A DNA stretch of 64,000 bases, from contig CM028882.1 in the NCBI GenBank assembly GCA_016801885.1, forward strand, positions 1,736,001-1,800,000. Reading direction: 5' to 3'. The notes beneath the pieces were generated by a model, which had not been told where the DNA came from, ran no database searches, and saw nothing but the letters and a program-made list of their open reading frames with translations. Position 1 is the first letter of the stretch, and every line of letters starts with the position of its first letter. Shown here in pieces: positions 63,601-64,000 of this stretch. Origin of the DNA: Toxotes chatareus (Eukaryota > Chordata > Actinopteri > Toxotidae). Made by a program: the position numbers and the translations under genes.

Positions 63601-63908
63601 TGTCTATAATAACACCAGACTAGCATCATCATCATAAACCAAAGAAATCCTGATTCTGTGCCTTATTGTTAAAAAGCAGCTCTGTGGTCTCTGTTCACAT
63701 GCAGGGGCTTCCAGGTGTGGCTGGTGATCCAGGATGGACAGGTTCTCCAGGAGCTGCAGTAGGAAAACACTTGTTGTTCTAATGAACGTTTTCCCAAACC
63801 GGTGAGGTCAGTGTAAGGGTTTAACATACTAACAGGAGCCGTTTGTGCCTTCAACAGGTTCCAGGAAAGCCAGGTGAAAATGGAATACCTGGACCGACTG
63901 GGCAGAGG
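15534..63908 (+). CDS. Fibrillar collagen pro-alpha chain, type V/XI-like (clade B), N-terminal 904 residues
   Basis: Thirty-three exons with matching splice phases give one open frame that continues past the window. Order of parts: signal peptide (residues about 1-34); TSPN/laminin-G domain (about 35-237) with VDLLQHLS, DGQWHQL, VDC and the HC...IC cysteine pair; acidic/Ser-rich variable region (about 238-385); minor helix of about 50 residues; linker ending FSQMLRAGWP; then the major helix. Exons of 45, 54 and 108 bp starting with a Gly codon mark a fibrillar collagen. The minor helix plus linker is the COL5A1/COL11A1 layout and is absent in COL24A1/COL27A1; FKGEGALPGEKG aligns with FDGLAGLPGEKG of clade B. 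Such chains are secreted and nucleate or limit fibril diameter. Two Gly-to-Ala changes, one missing Gly and helical Cys make this a divergent member. col5a3-like or a fish-specific paralogue is possible; no symbol is given. Confidence 0.75.
17565..17695 (+). mobile_element. DNA-transposon terminal fragment (hAT-like), uncertain
   Basis: The piece with TTGGTTGGAACAAAAACCTG and GGCCCTTTGTGGAACAG followed by TTTGGACACCTCTGCCC resembles the end of abundant fish DNA-transposon repeats with a '...GGACACCTCTG' terminus. No partner end was found. Confidence 0.35.
17710..19375 (+). pseudogene. piggyBac-type transposase pseudogene (PGBD4-like)
   Basis: Fragments of one transposase lie in order in shifting frames: a Glu/Asp-rich N-terminus (17710-17950); STFELFIAEEIEKIVLEMTN; WKKMDKTHLQRYLGLLILAG; VTVDERLVPFRGR (first catalytic-Asp region, 18385-18420); FVFTDTHALVSYCPKK; DYNKNKGGVNNLNK; YSCKWMTAHWPLMVFYS; and a C-terminal Cys-rich finger CQFCMSDNKTSTRCQKCNAY. 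These are the landmarks of the DDE_Tnp_1_7 family. It is dead: frameshift near 17955-18005, in-frame TGA at 18325, further breaks near 18420-18560, and the GGVDxxD motif reads GGVNNLN. A possible intron (GTATTG 18832 to GCAG 18948) separates the last parts. No TTAA-flanked terminal repeats were found nearby. Confidence 0.85.
19860..20152. repeat. Dispersed teleost repeat, left part
   Basis: The words AACATGTTAGCATGCTAACAT and AAAAGTCAGGGGATCACTAGA are typical of a very common fish interspersed repeat. The element at 20153-20986 splits it from its continuation. Confidence 0.5.
20153..20986 (+). mobile_element. Non-autonomous DNA transposon (hAT-like), 834 bp
   Basis: It starts CAGGGTGTCCGCGGGG and ends CCTGCAGACACCCTG, an imperfect terminal inverted repeat of about 15 bp. 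TGTTAT flanks it directly on both sides (20147-20152 and 20987-20992), so a 6-bp target duplication. Inside both ends are direct repeats of GTCTTAAAAA/GTCTAAAAAA. The interior has an ATG opening with MGKCKF, the start of many fish hAT/ZNF862-like proteins, then decays. The 6-bp duplication is shorter than the usual 8 bp for hAT, so the superfamily is not certain. Confidence 0.75.
20987..21235. repeat. Dispersed teleost repeat, right part
   Basis: ATGGCAATCAACCCAATAACT, TTGTTGAGATATTTCAGTC and CCATCCCTAGAGCCACGCTG are the 3' part of the repeat interrupted at 20153. A second copy lies at 36560-36775. Confidence 0.55.
21236..21660 (-). mobile_element. LINE reverse-transcriptase C-terminal fragment (antisense)
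   Basis: The minus strand translates to HLIRMPSACLPLEVIQACPT then RGRPRTCWRD, the familiar 'GH.xRMPxxRLP...PRGRPRTRWRD' end of fish LINE ORF2 proteins (L2/Rex-like). On the + strand CATCCATTCATCCGTTTTCC is the matching start of the antisense repeat. The fragment is truncated, with no full RT domain. Confidence 0.65.
24215..25765 (-). mobile_element. Tc1/mariner relic, interrupted by a piggyBac MITE
   Basis: The left end (GGAATGATCTG, TCATAAAATGTGGTTTGATC) and the right end (AGGTTCACATACC, GTGTGTTATCAGTAACAATAG) match the two termini of a common fish Tc1 element. Between them, GCTTCAGCTCAGACAG and CTAGGGAGAGTAG...CTCCACTTATAGACAG are antisense transposase. The start region AAGGCATGGTTCACATCAG lies at about 25575, so the gene ran on the minus strand. 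It has many frameshifts; the centre is deleted and holds the element at 24840-25374. Confidence 0.7.
24840..25374. mobile_element. piggyBac-type MITE, 535 bp, TTAA-flanked
   Basis: TTAA at 24836-24839 and 25375-25378 brackets CCCTGTAAAACC...GGCTTTATAGGG, inverted termini CCCTRTAAARCC. TTAA duplication plus a CCC-starting terminus is the piggyBac signature. A 111-codon open frame inside shows no transposase motif. It sits inside the Tc1 relic and so inserted later. Confidence 0.8.
28130..28610 (-). mobile_element. Probable Tc1-like relic (antisense)
   Basis: GGTTTGTCCCCTTTTGCTTT, AGCTCATTGTCCTGCAGCAG and CAAAGATGCAAACCAGAGGG resemble antisense Tc1 transposase (the '...GGACAATGA...' region). 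The ends are not visible and the assignment is tentative. Confidence 0.4.
28620..28770 (+). mobile_element. LINE fragment (reverse transcriptase C-terminal end)
   Basis: The + strand codes HHWLPVKYGIDFKILLIFKV, which fits the 'LHWLPVKYRIDFKILLLxYKALNG' motif near the end of many fish LINE proteins. About 50 codons remain. Confidence 0.65.
28785..28905. repeat. Dispersed 'GCTAACATG' teleost repeat
   Basis: CTAAATGCTAATATCAGTATG and AAAATGCTAACATGATAAT match the repeat type seen at 19860-20000. Confidence 0.45.
28905..29652. repeat. Repeat with THAP-like exon, left outer part of palindromic element
   Basis: It starts ATAGACTGTATAAGACATGG, the head of a common fish repeat. It continues without a break into the inverted-repeat arm at 29653 and contains the exon at 29427-29491. 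The right side of the element may be truncated: after the right arm, ACGGACTC (about 36500) again matches, inverted, sequence near 28970. Confidence 0.5.
29427..29491 (+). pseudogene. THAP-type zinc-finger exon fragment
   Basis: ATG opens MACCSVDCTNRPSKEFVLQF followed by F and the first two bases of an Arg codon, then donor GTAAGT. The spacing C-x4-C, the 'NR' and the 'FxxF' end fit the start of a THAP domain (a DNA-binding C2CH finger found in P-element and Kolobok-type transposases and in host THAP proteins). No second THAP exon is visible. It is probably a relic exon of the transposon that gave rise to this repeat. Confidence 0.6.
29653..30226. repeat. Long inverted repeat, left arm (cut by the gypsy insertion)
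   Basis: Reading left to right, CCGTTTATTGAGGGAATACT, AGAGCAGCTCCGTCAGTAAG, CCAAACCCTGCAGCTCCA and GATTAGCCTTAGGCTAGCTC are the reverse complement, with scattered changes, of 36502 back to about 35925. The arm continues after the gypsy element at 35765-35796. Confidence 0.85.
30227..30378 (-). repeat. Gypsy 3' LTR
   Basis: 152 bp, no difference from the copy at 35608-35759. On the minus strand it begins TGTGGCGG and ends ACGACA and carries AATAAA (complement at 30281-30286) as its likely poly(A) signal. Confidence 0.92.
30379..30396 (-). other. Gypsy polypurine tract
   Basis: On the minus strand AAAAGGAAAAGGGGAGA abuts the 3' LTR. It is the primer for plus-strand DNA synthesis in this element class. 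Confidence 0.75.
30562..33119 (-). CDS. Gypsy pol: reverse transcriptase, RNase H, integrase (N-terminus missing)
   Basis: One open frame of over 850 codons; its in-frame ATG at 33156 lies in the foreign block and is not native. RT: FSKLDANRGFWQIPL (catalytic Asp) and CHMDDVLVWG, with His where many RTs have Tyr before MDD. RNase H: KLSADASSYGLGAVLLQ and HTPGKELHTADTLSRAP. Integrase: HHCC finger HEGHQGMTRC...CTTCIRE, then core residues in VGADLF, YSDNGPQFSS and SNGEAERQ, and a C-terminal GPY/F-like part (PRSYVVDSPTG). The frame is fully open apart from the missing start of RT. Confidence 0.93.
33120..34340 (-). mobile_element. Foreign segment inside the gypsy element (about 1.2 kb)
   Basis: Between the broken protease frame and the truncated RT frame lies DNA unrelated to gypsy. 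On the minus strand it has a T-rich leader, an ORF (34206-33655), a long 3' UTR and AATAAA just before TTCCTCCTATCCATCCTATC at its end. This end resembles a common fish repeat tail ('GACAATAAAG...'). The gypsy sequence that should lie here (protease C-terminus, RT linker) is absent, so insertion came with a deletion or the block replaced it. The right boundary is placed only roughly; no clear target duplication was found. Confidence 0.65.
33655..34206 (-). CDS. Unrecognised membrane/coiled-coil protein ORF (183 aa)
   Basis: Complete frame from ATG (34206) to stop. Residues 1-20 are amphipathic (MELINWSLSALDKIFPQ). LCPEGTFAAGYVRDAWDSW follows, with a second Cys at about 48. Residues about 59-81 (LFIYWTLIAGILLIGLGIAL) are one transmembrane helix followed by YRR. 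Residues about 100-168 are a Lys/Glu-rich heptad region (MDTRLTEFHQKMARIEGLIS) likely to be coiled coil. No known enzyme motif was seen. It lies within a gypsy element but is neither gag, pol nor a recognisable env. Function is unknown. Confidence 0.6.
   Translation of the reverse strand: MELINWSLSALDKIFPQRKESPGEPLCPEGTFAAGYVRDAWDSWRLVCLEALSLEDVEDLFIYWTLIAGILLIGLGIALIYRRIGKTAAGRLALPLSTEIKQHLGFMDTRLTEFHQKMARIEGLISDISARSEEEQRRSDNIGRQSEHLLRSVKGLSVKLEEMSAYSMHLQGMMSTDTSPIDY
34341..34542 (-). pseudogene. Gypsy aspartic protease, C-terminally broken
   Basis: FKIDTGADVSAIP carries the catalytic D-T-G triad of a retroviral-type aspartic protease, followed by GPGGTPLSVIGKYTESLCKG. The frame then runs into the foreign segment and the second half of the protease is lost. 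Confidence 0.8.
34561..35516 (-). pseudogene. Gypsy gag, frameshifted
   Basis: The frame from ATG 35516 (MTMDGGDASAP) runs to 35196 and includes FDFAKPQDWERWIRRFERFR. The second frame, 35115-34561, has FITALHTLAENCSYG, DRLVVGLRD and two zinc knuckles: CYRCGKAPAHGKWQC (spacing 2-5-4) and CHTCGKKGHYSKVC (2-4-4). The change of frame between 35200 and 35120 breaks the protein. Gag would package the element RNA. Confidence 0.85.
35590..35607 (-). other. Gypsy primer-binding site (tRNA-Leu)
   Basis: The + strand reads ATCCCACTTCTGACACCA next to the 5' LTR. This is the 3' end of vertebrate tRNA-Leu plus CCA, so the minus-strand genome RNA would pair with it over 18 nt. Confidence 0.85.
35608..35759 (-). 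repeat. Gypsy 5' LTR
   Basis: Identical over all 152 bp to the copy at 30227-30378; followed by the target duplication CTCTG at 35760-35764. Confidence 0.92.
35765..35796. repeat. Inverted repeat, inner end of left arm
   Basis: TTGCTCCGAGCTAAGTGGCC pairs with GGCCACTTAGCTGGGAGCAA at about 35903-35922. It shows that the gypsy element landed inside the left arm and not at the palindrome centre. The loop is about 95 bp (35797-35890). Confidence 0.8.
35891..36502. repeat. Long inverted repeat, right arm
   Basis: This is the reverse complement of 29653-30226 plus 35765-35796, with small differences (e.g. a duplicated ATGTTTA and an extra CACACAAACAACAGCAG block). The arms of about 600 bp would make a long hairpin if transcribed. 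Confidence 0.85.
36560..36775. repeat. Dispersed teleost repeat, second copy
   Basis: GAGGACCATGAATAAGCACA, AACAGTTGATAAGATATTTT and GATGCCATCCCTAAAACCAC follow the same order as the copy at 20987-21235. Confidence 0.5.
38231..38378 (+). CDS. Collagen exon 2 (TSPN domain start)
   Basis: The acceptor is TTCTCTGCAG and the donor GTACTT. It codes EKVDLLQHLSQIVVRATNVS, the helix that opens TSPN domains ('DLL..L'), and RRCPTLQIGLYASL with the first domain Cys. It enters in phase 1 and leaves in phase 2. Confidence 0.85.
38966..39124 (+). CDS. Collagen exon 3 (TSPN)
   Basis: Acceptor CCCTCAG, donor GTACGT. FSDEFSILLELRSSQKEESS is the usual 'FP..FSLL.TLR' beta strand of a laminin-G fold; LQLRLGPRSLTF follows. 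Confidence 0.88.
39216..39408 (+). CDS. Collagen exon 4 (TSPN core)
   Basis: Acceptor TATAG, donor GTGAGG. SLCDGQWHQLSLSVSPLWLE is the conserved 'DG.WH..ALS' strand; YVDCSLVERV holds a conserved Cys; DGLLMIGG closes the fold. It leaves in phase 0. There is one extra Cys (SLCDG) compared with the usual four. Confidence 0.9.
39832..39939 (+). CDS. Collagen exon 5 (TSPN end)
   Basis: 108 bp, phase 0 to 0. GAVRQMTFVMGDPDAARDHC fits 'FEG.IQQ.L...DP.AA.DYC' of clade A/B fibrillar chains, with the final Cys pair DHC...PIC. It then changes to Pro-rich QPAPSALW. Confidence 0.9.
39940..40476 (+). other. Collagen intron 5
   Basis: No recognisable element. It ends in a weak pyrimidine tract (TGCTCATTTAG). 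Confidence 0.5.
40477..40557 (+). CDS. Collagen exon 6 (acidic variable region)
   Basis: 81 bp, phase 0 to 0, acceptor ATTTAG and donor GTGAGT. It codes NVDSGTGPHESSNSAEESAD then KESIHLV. Acidic, Ser-rich sequence without Cys is usual for the variable region after TSPN. Only phase and composition support it. Confidence 0.65.
46403..47296 (+). mobile_element. Tc1/mariner relic, internally deleted
   Basis: The left end CACTTATCGAGGACTTTG and the right end CCTTATAAAGTG are decayed inverted termini. Between them, ATTATCCAATCAGCTAATCA, GGTCAGGAGCTTCAGTT, GTCTGATGGATCTGGATTTC, CAGCAGGATAATGCTCCATG and TAGGGACGTGGTAGAAC follow the order of a common fish Tc1 transposase gene. About 400 bp of the N-terminal half is missing and frames are broken. 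Confidence 0.8.
46761..46797 (+). repeat. (CTG)n(GTG)n microsatellite
   Basis: Six CTG units then about five GTG units inside the Tc1 relic, an expansion of a GGTGGTGGTGG stretch present in the parent transposon. Confidence 0.8.
48298..48729 (+). CDS. Collagen exon 7 (variable region and start of minor helix)
   Basis: 432 bp, phase 0 to 0, acceptor TTTTTCAG and donor GTAAGC. The variable part has DHLLERKPLDST, DEPHIVLAANEKDRR and ESAADTDLYSVVSLTSSDS. It ends IIYGSDQRIYRIHEGPSGPL GPQGRR, entering Gly-X-Y. Clade B chains switch from variable region to minor helix at the same kind of 'EGPxGPxGPxG' junction. Confidence 0.85.
49160..49977 (-). pseudogene. Unrecognised antisense gene or pseudogene with signal peptide
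   Basis: The minus-strand ATG at 49977 opens MLLLLISASALSAPCLLCLF, a convincing secretory signal, and continues about 100 codons (CPVTYDKRTQTQENNTHTVS, with an N-glycosylation site). The frame then ends, and a second frame that overlaps it runs to TAA at 49251: ITYWRDTWDCNITCLTETQL, LGINRIGAPDNRMSPILPHP, DLCYRPFKDKLSTCH. An AATAAA signal (complement at 49175-49180) follows 70 bases after the stop. Together they look like one secreted protein of about 220 residues with a single frameshift near 49670-49720. No family was recognised. It has no intron, so a retrocopy or intronless gene is possible. Confidence 0.5.
50019..50538. mobile_element. piggyBac-type MITE, 520 bp, TTAA-flanked
   Basis: TTAA at 50015-50018 and 50539-50542 brackets CCCTTTCATGCAT at the left and ATGCATGAAAGGG at the right, a 13-bp perfect terminal inverted repeat. 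There is no coding content. Its family differs from the MITE at 24840. Confidence 0.88.
51396..51433 (+). repeat. (TG)n microsatellite
   Basis: Alternating TG with one CTG and one TAT interruption in collagen intron 7. Confidence 0.8.
52057..52101 (+). CDS. Collagen exon 8 (minor helix)
   Basis: 45 bp, GCAGKEGYTGFKGDK; acceptor TTACAG, donor GTAAGA. It has a Cys in the X position. Confidence 0.9.
52615..52734 (+). CDS. Collagen exon 9 (minor helix end and linker)
   Basis: 120 bp. It begins GSQGIPGLDGRRGDPGPPGP, then leaves the Gly-X-Y repeat as LPTFYLWRNSEDDWTAFR. The minor helix totals about 50 residues from EGP to PPG, the same as in COL11A1. In that chain the linker begins TMLMLPF. Confidence 0.92.
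52735..56141 (+). other. Collagen intron 9 (3.4 kb)
   Basis: A retroposon tail lies at 55640-55925 and a T-run forms the acceptor tract (56115-56138). Nothing else was recognised; the open frames at 53741-54115 and 54206-54496 lack any motif. Confidence 0.55.
55640..55925 (+). mobile_element. Non-LTR retroposon 3' tail with (GAATT)n
   Basis: GGTTTCTTCCTGTTAAAAGG, GAGTTTTTTCTTGCCACTGT, GCGCTTTGAGACAATTTTGA and GGCGCTATATAAATAAAATT are the well-known 3' end of a very abundant teleost retroposon, closing in tandem GAATT units at 55894-55924. The 5' part is missing, as usual for truncated copies. Confidence 0.75.
56142..56180 (+). CDS. Collagen exon 10 (linker)
   Basis: 39 bp, RSTFSQMLRAGWP; acceptor preceded by a long T-run, donor GTGAGT. 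This non-collagenous hinge sits where clade B chains have 'QAQAILQQAR.ALR'. Confidence 0.85.
56261..56314 (+). CDS. Collagen exon 11 (major helix start)
   Basis: 54 bp, VSPGPPGPVGEMGKPGPP. The first triplet has Val instead of Gly; from the second on the repeat is regular. Confidence 0.9.
56485..56538 (+). CDS. Collagen exon 12
   Basis: 54 bp, GIPGDPGNRGMPGQTGTM; acceptor TAAG, donor GTAAAT. Confidence 0.92.
56630..56737 (+). CDS. Collagen exon 13
   Basis: 108 bp, starts GYPGPKGVAGKTGRLGRNGN, ends GCSGPPGLPGLR. It has one Cys in X position. Confidence 0.93.
56836..56889 (+). CDS. Collagen exon 14 (Gly-to-Ala interruption)
   Basis: 54 bp, GPRGFKGEGALPGEKGDE. The fourth triplet reads Ala-Leu-Pro, so the Gly position is lost without changing length. 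Confidence 0.93.
57406..57459 (+). CDS. Collagen exon 15
   Basis: 54 bp, GFSGEPGPCGDRGRAGEK; Cys in Y position. Donor GTCAGT. Confidence 0.92.
57581..57625 (+). CDS. Collagen exon 16
   Basis: 45 bp, GSKGEPGEDGPIGPS; donor GTAAGA. Confidence 0.92.
58347..58400 (+). CDS. Collagen exon 17
   Basis: 54 bp, GPLGKRGVQGLPGPPGPQ; donor GTAGGA. Confidence 0.92.
58492..58536 (+). CDS. Collagen exon 18
   Basis: 45 bp, GDSGHDGMKGPPGLE; acceptor AATCAG, donor GTGAGC. Confidence 0.92.
58647..58700 (+). CDS. Collagen exon 19
   Basis: 54 bp, GAPGATGSIGPPGLNGSE; acceptor TCCTAG, donor GTGAGT. Confidence 0.92.
58819..58863 (+). CDS. Collagen exon 20
   Basis: 45 bp, GVQGPAGPRGRKGPQ; acceptor TGTACAG, donor GTATGT. 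Confidence 0.92.
58952..59005 (+). CDS. Collagen exon 21
   Basis: 54 bp, GPSGLAGETGSPGPRGTQ; acceptor TAACAG, donor GTAACT. Confidence 0.92.
59725..59769 (+). CDS. Collagen exon 22
   Basis: 45 bp, GQSGNDGPSGPKGEM; acceptor TGTCAG, donor GTAAGT. Confidence 0.92.
59863..59916 (+). CDS. Collagen exon 23
   Basis: 54 bp, GEVGPMGIKGLPGIEGPM; acceptor TGACAG, donor GTAAAT. Confidence 0.92.
60603..60647 (+). CDS. Collagen exon 24
   Basis: 45 bp, GMNGSPGPKGFAGGT; acceptor TTTCAG, donor GTGAGT. Confidence 0.92.
61570..61623 (+). CDS. Collagen exon 25
   Basis: 54 bp, GFRGLDGDSGEAGPKGDR; acceptor GTTCAG, donor GTAAGA. Confidence 0.92.
62021..62128 (+). CDS. Collagen exon 26
   Basis: 108 bp, starts GPKGVAGIQGHQGQRGERGI and ends GQPGPQGKE; donor GTGCAG. 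Confidence 0.92.
62421..62474 (+). CDS. Collagen exon 27
   Basis: 54 bp, GEDGEAGHQGVVGEQGPK; donor GTCAGA. Confidence 0.92.
62814..62867 (+). CDS. Collagen exon 28
   Basis: 54 bp, GNRGTPGQKGKLGLKGQR; acceptor TTTAAG, donor GTAATT. Confidence 0.92.
62990..63034 (+). CDS. Collagen exon 29 (Gly-to-Ala interruption)
   Basis: 45 bp, GRPGLPAPFGLPGML. The third triplet is Ala-Pro-Phe, a second substitution at a Gly position. Donor GTAAGA. Confidence 0.92.
63129..63182 (+). CDS. Collagen exon 30
   Basis: 54 bp, GFRGRVGTEGAEGKPGTQ; acceptor TTACAG, donor GTTCCC (a weak donor). Confidence 0.9.
63321..63365 (+). CDS. Collagen exon 31
   Basis: 45 bp, GVPGSAGPPGPKGDR; acceptor ATGCAG, donor GTGAGT. 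Confidence 0.92.
63705..63758 (+). CDS. Collagen exon 32
   Basis: 54 bp, GLPGVAGDPGWTGSPGAA; a Trp stands in the helix. Donor GTAGGA. Confidence 0.92.
63858..63908 (+). CDS. Collagen exon 33 (51 bp, Gly codon missing)
   Basis: 51 bp, VPGKPGENGIPGPTGQR; acceptor CAACAG, donor GTGAGC. It is one codon short of the standard 54 bp because the leading Gly is absent, so the junction reads GAA-VP-GKP. It is the last exon in the window; the gene continues. Confidence 0.88.
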
Positions 63909-64000
63909 GTGAGCTGATCATGCTGGGTTTTTTTTTTTTCAGAAAATAAAGAACAAACAGTTGAACTGCAGTTTTGTGATCCGCTGTGATCATGTTTTAT

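Larger units (their letters stand above)
56890..63857 (+). other. Introns between collagen helix exons
   Basis: Introns over 300 bp are 56890-57405, 57626-58346, 59006-59724, 59917-60602, 60648-61569, 61624-62020, 62475-62813 and 63366-63704. They are AT-rich, with T-runs near 61844-61862. A stretch at about 59460-59580 (AGAAAACTCTAAATACAAGA) may be a dispersed repeat; nothing else was recognised. Confidence 0.5.

Noticed and set aside
57406..63908. FACIT or COL24/27-type collagen as identity
   Set aside because: The exon sizes are strictly 45/54/108 (one 51), which does not fit FACIT genes, and a minor helix plus linker precedes the major helix, which COL24A1/COL27A1 lack.

Overview
The window looks like nuclear DNA of a bony fish (teleost). 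It has small exons with GT/AG splice sites in long introns, a heavy load of DNA transposons and LINE pieces of teleost type, and two protein-coding genes that can be placed in vertebrate families. No rRNA, tRNA or CRISPR array was seen. Both main genes run on the + strand and both are cut by the window edge.

1-12750: the last four coding exons and the long 3' UTR of a Cav2.2 (N-type) calcium channel alpha-1 gene (cacna1b). The exons encode the distal cytoplasmic tail, with the histidine run, the RIM-BP-binding proline motif and the C-terminal PDZ ligand (Asp-Glu-Trp-Cys). A (TG)n tract sits against the acceptor of the first exon seen. 12750-15530 is intergenic: a Tc1 relic, purine-rich exon-like blocks and a perfect 25-bp hairpin.

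15534 to the right edge: the 5' half of a fibrillar collagen gene, 33 exons in consistent phase. Order: signal-peptide exon, four exons of a laminin-G/TSPN domain, two exons of acidic variable region, a short minor helix, a non-collagenous linker, then 428 residues of Gly-X-Y in 45/54/108-bp exons. This is the type V/XI (clade B) layout, but the chain is divergent: two Gly-to-Ala substitutions, one missing Gly and helical cysteines.

Collagen intron 1 (15637-38230) is a transposon nest: a dead piggyBac transposase; a hAT-like non-autonomous element; LINE pieces; a Tc1 relic with a piggyBac MITE inside it; and a long inverted-repeat element with a THAP-type exon. A 5.5-kb Ty3/gypsy element has landed in that inverted repeat. 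It has identical 152-bp LTRs, a 5-bp target duplication and a tRNA-Leu primer site. Its protease/RT junction is replaced by about 1.2 kb of foreign DNA coding for a membrane/coiled-coil protein. Later introns hold another Tc1 relic, a second piggyBac MITE, a retroposon tail and an antisense gene-like unit (49160-49977).

The best candidates for something new are the cargo-like ORF inside the gypsy element, the palindromic THAP element, the antisense unit in collagen intron 7 and the interrupted collagen helix. All calls come from reading the sequence; no database search was run.
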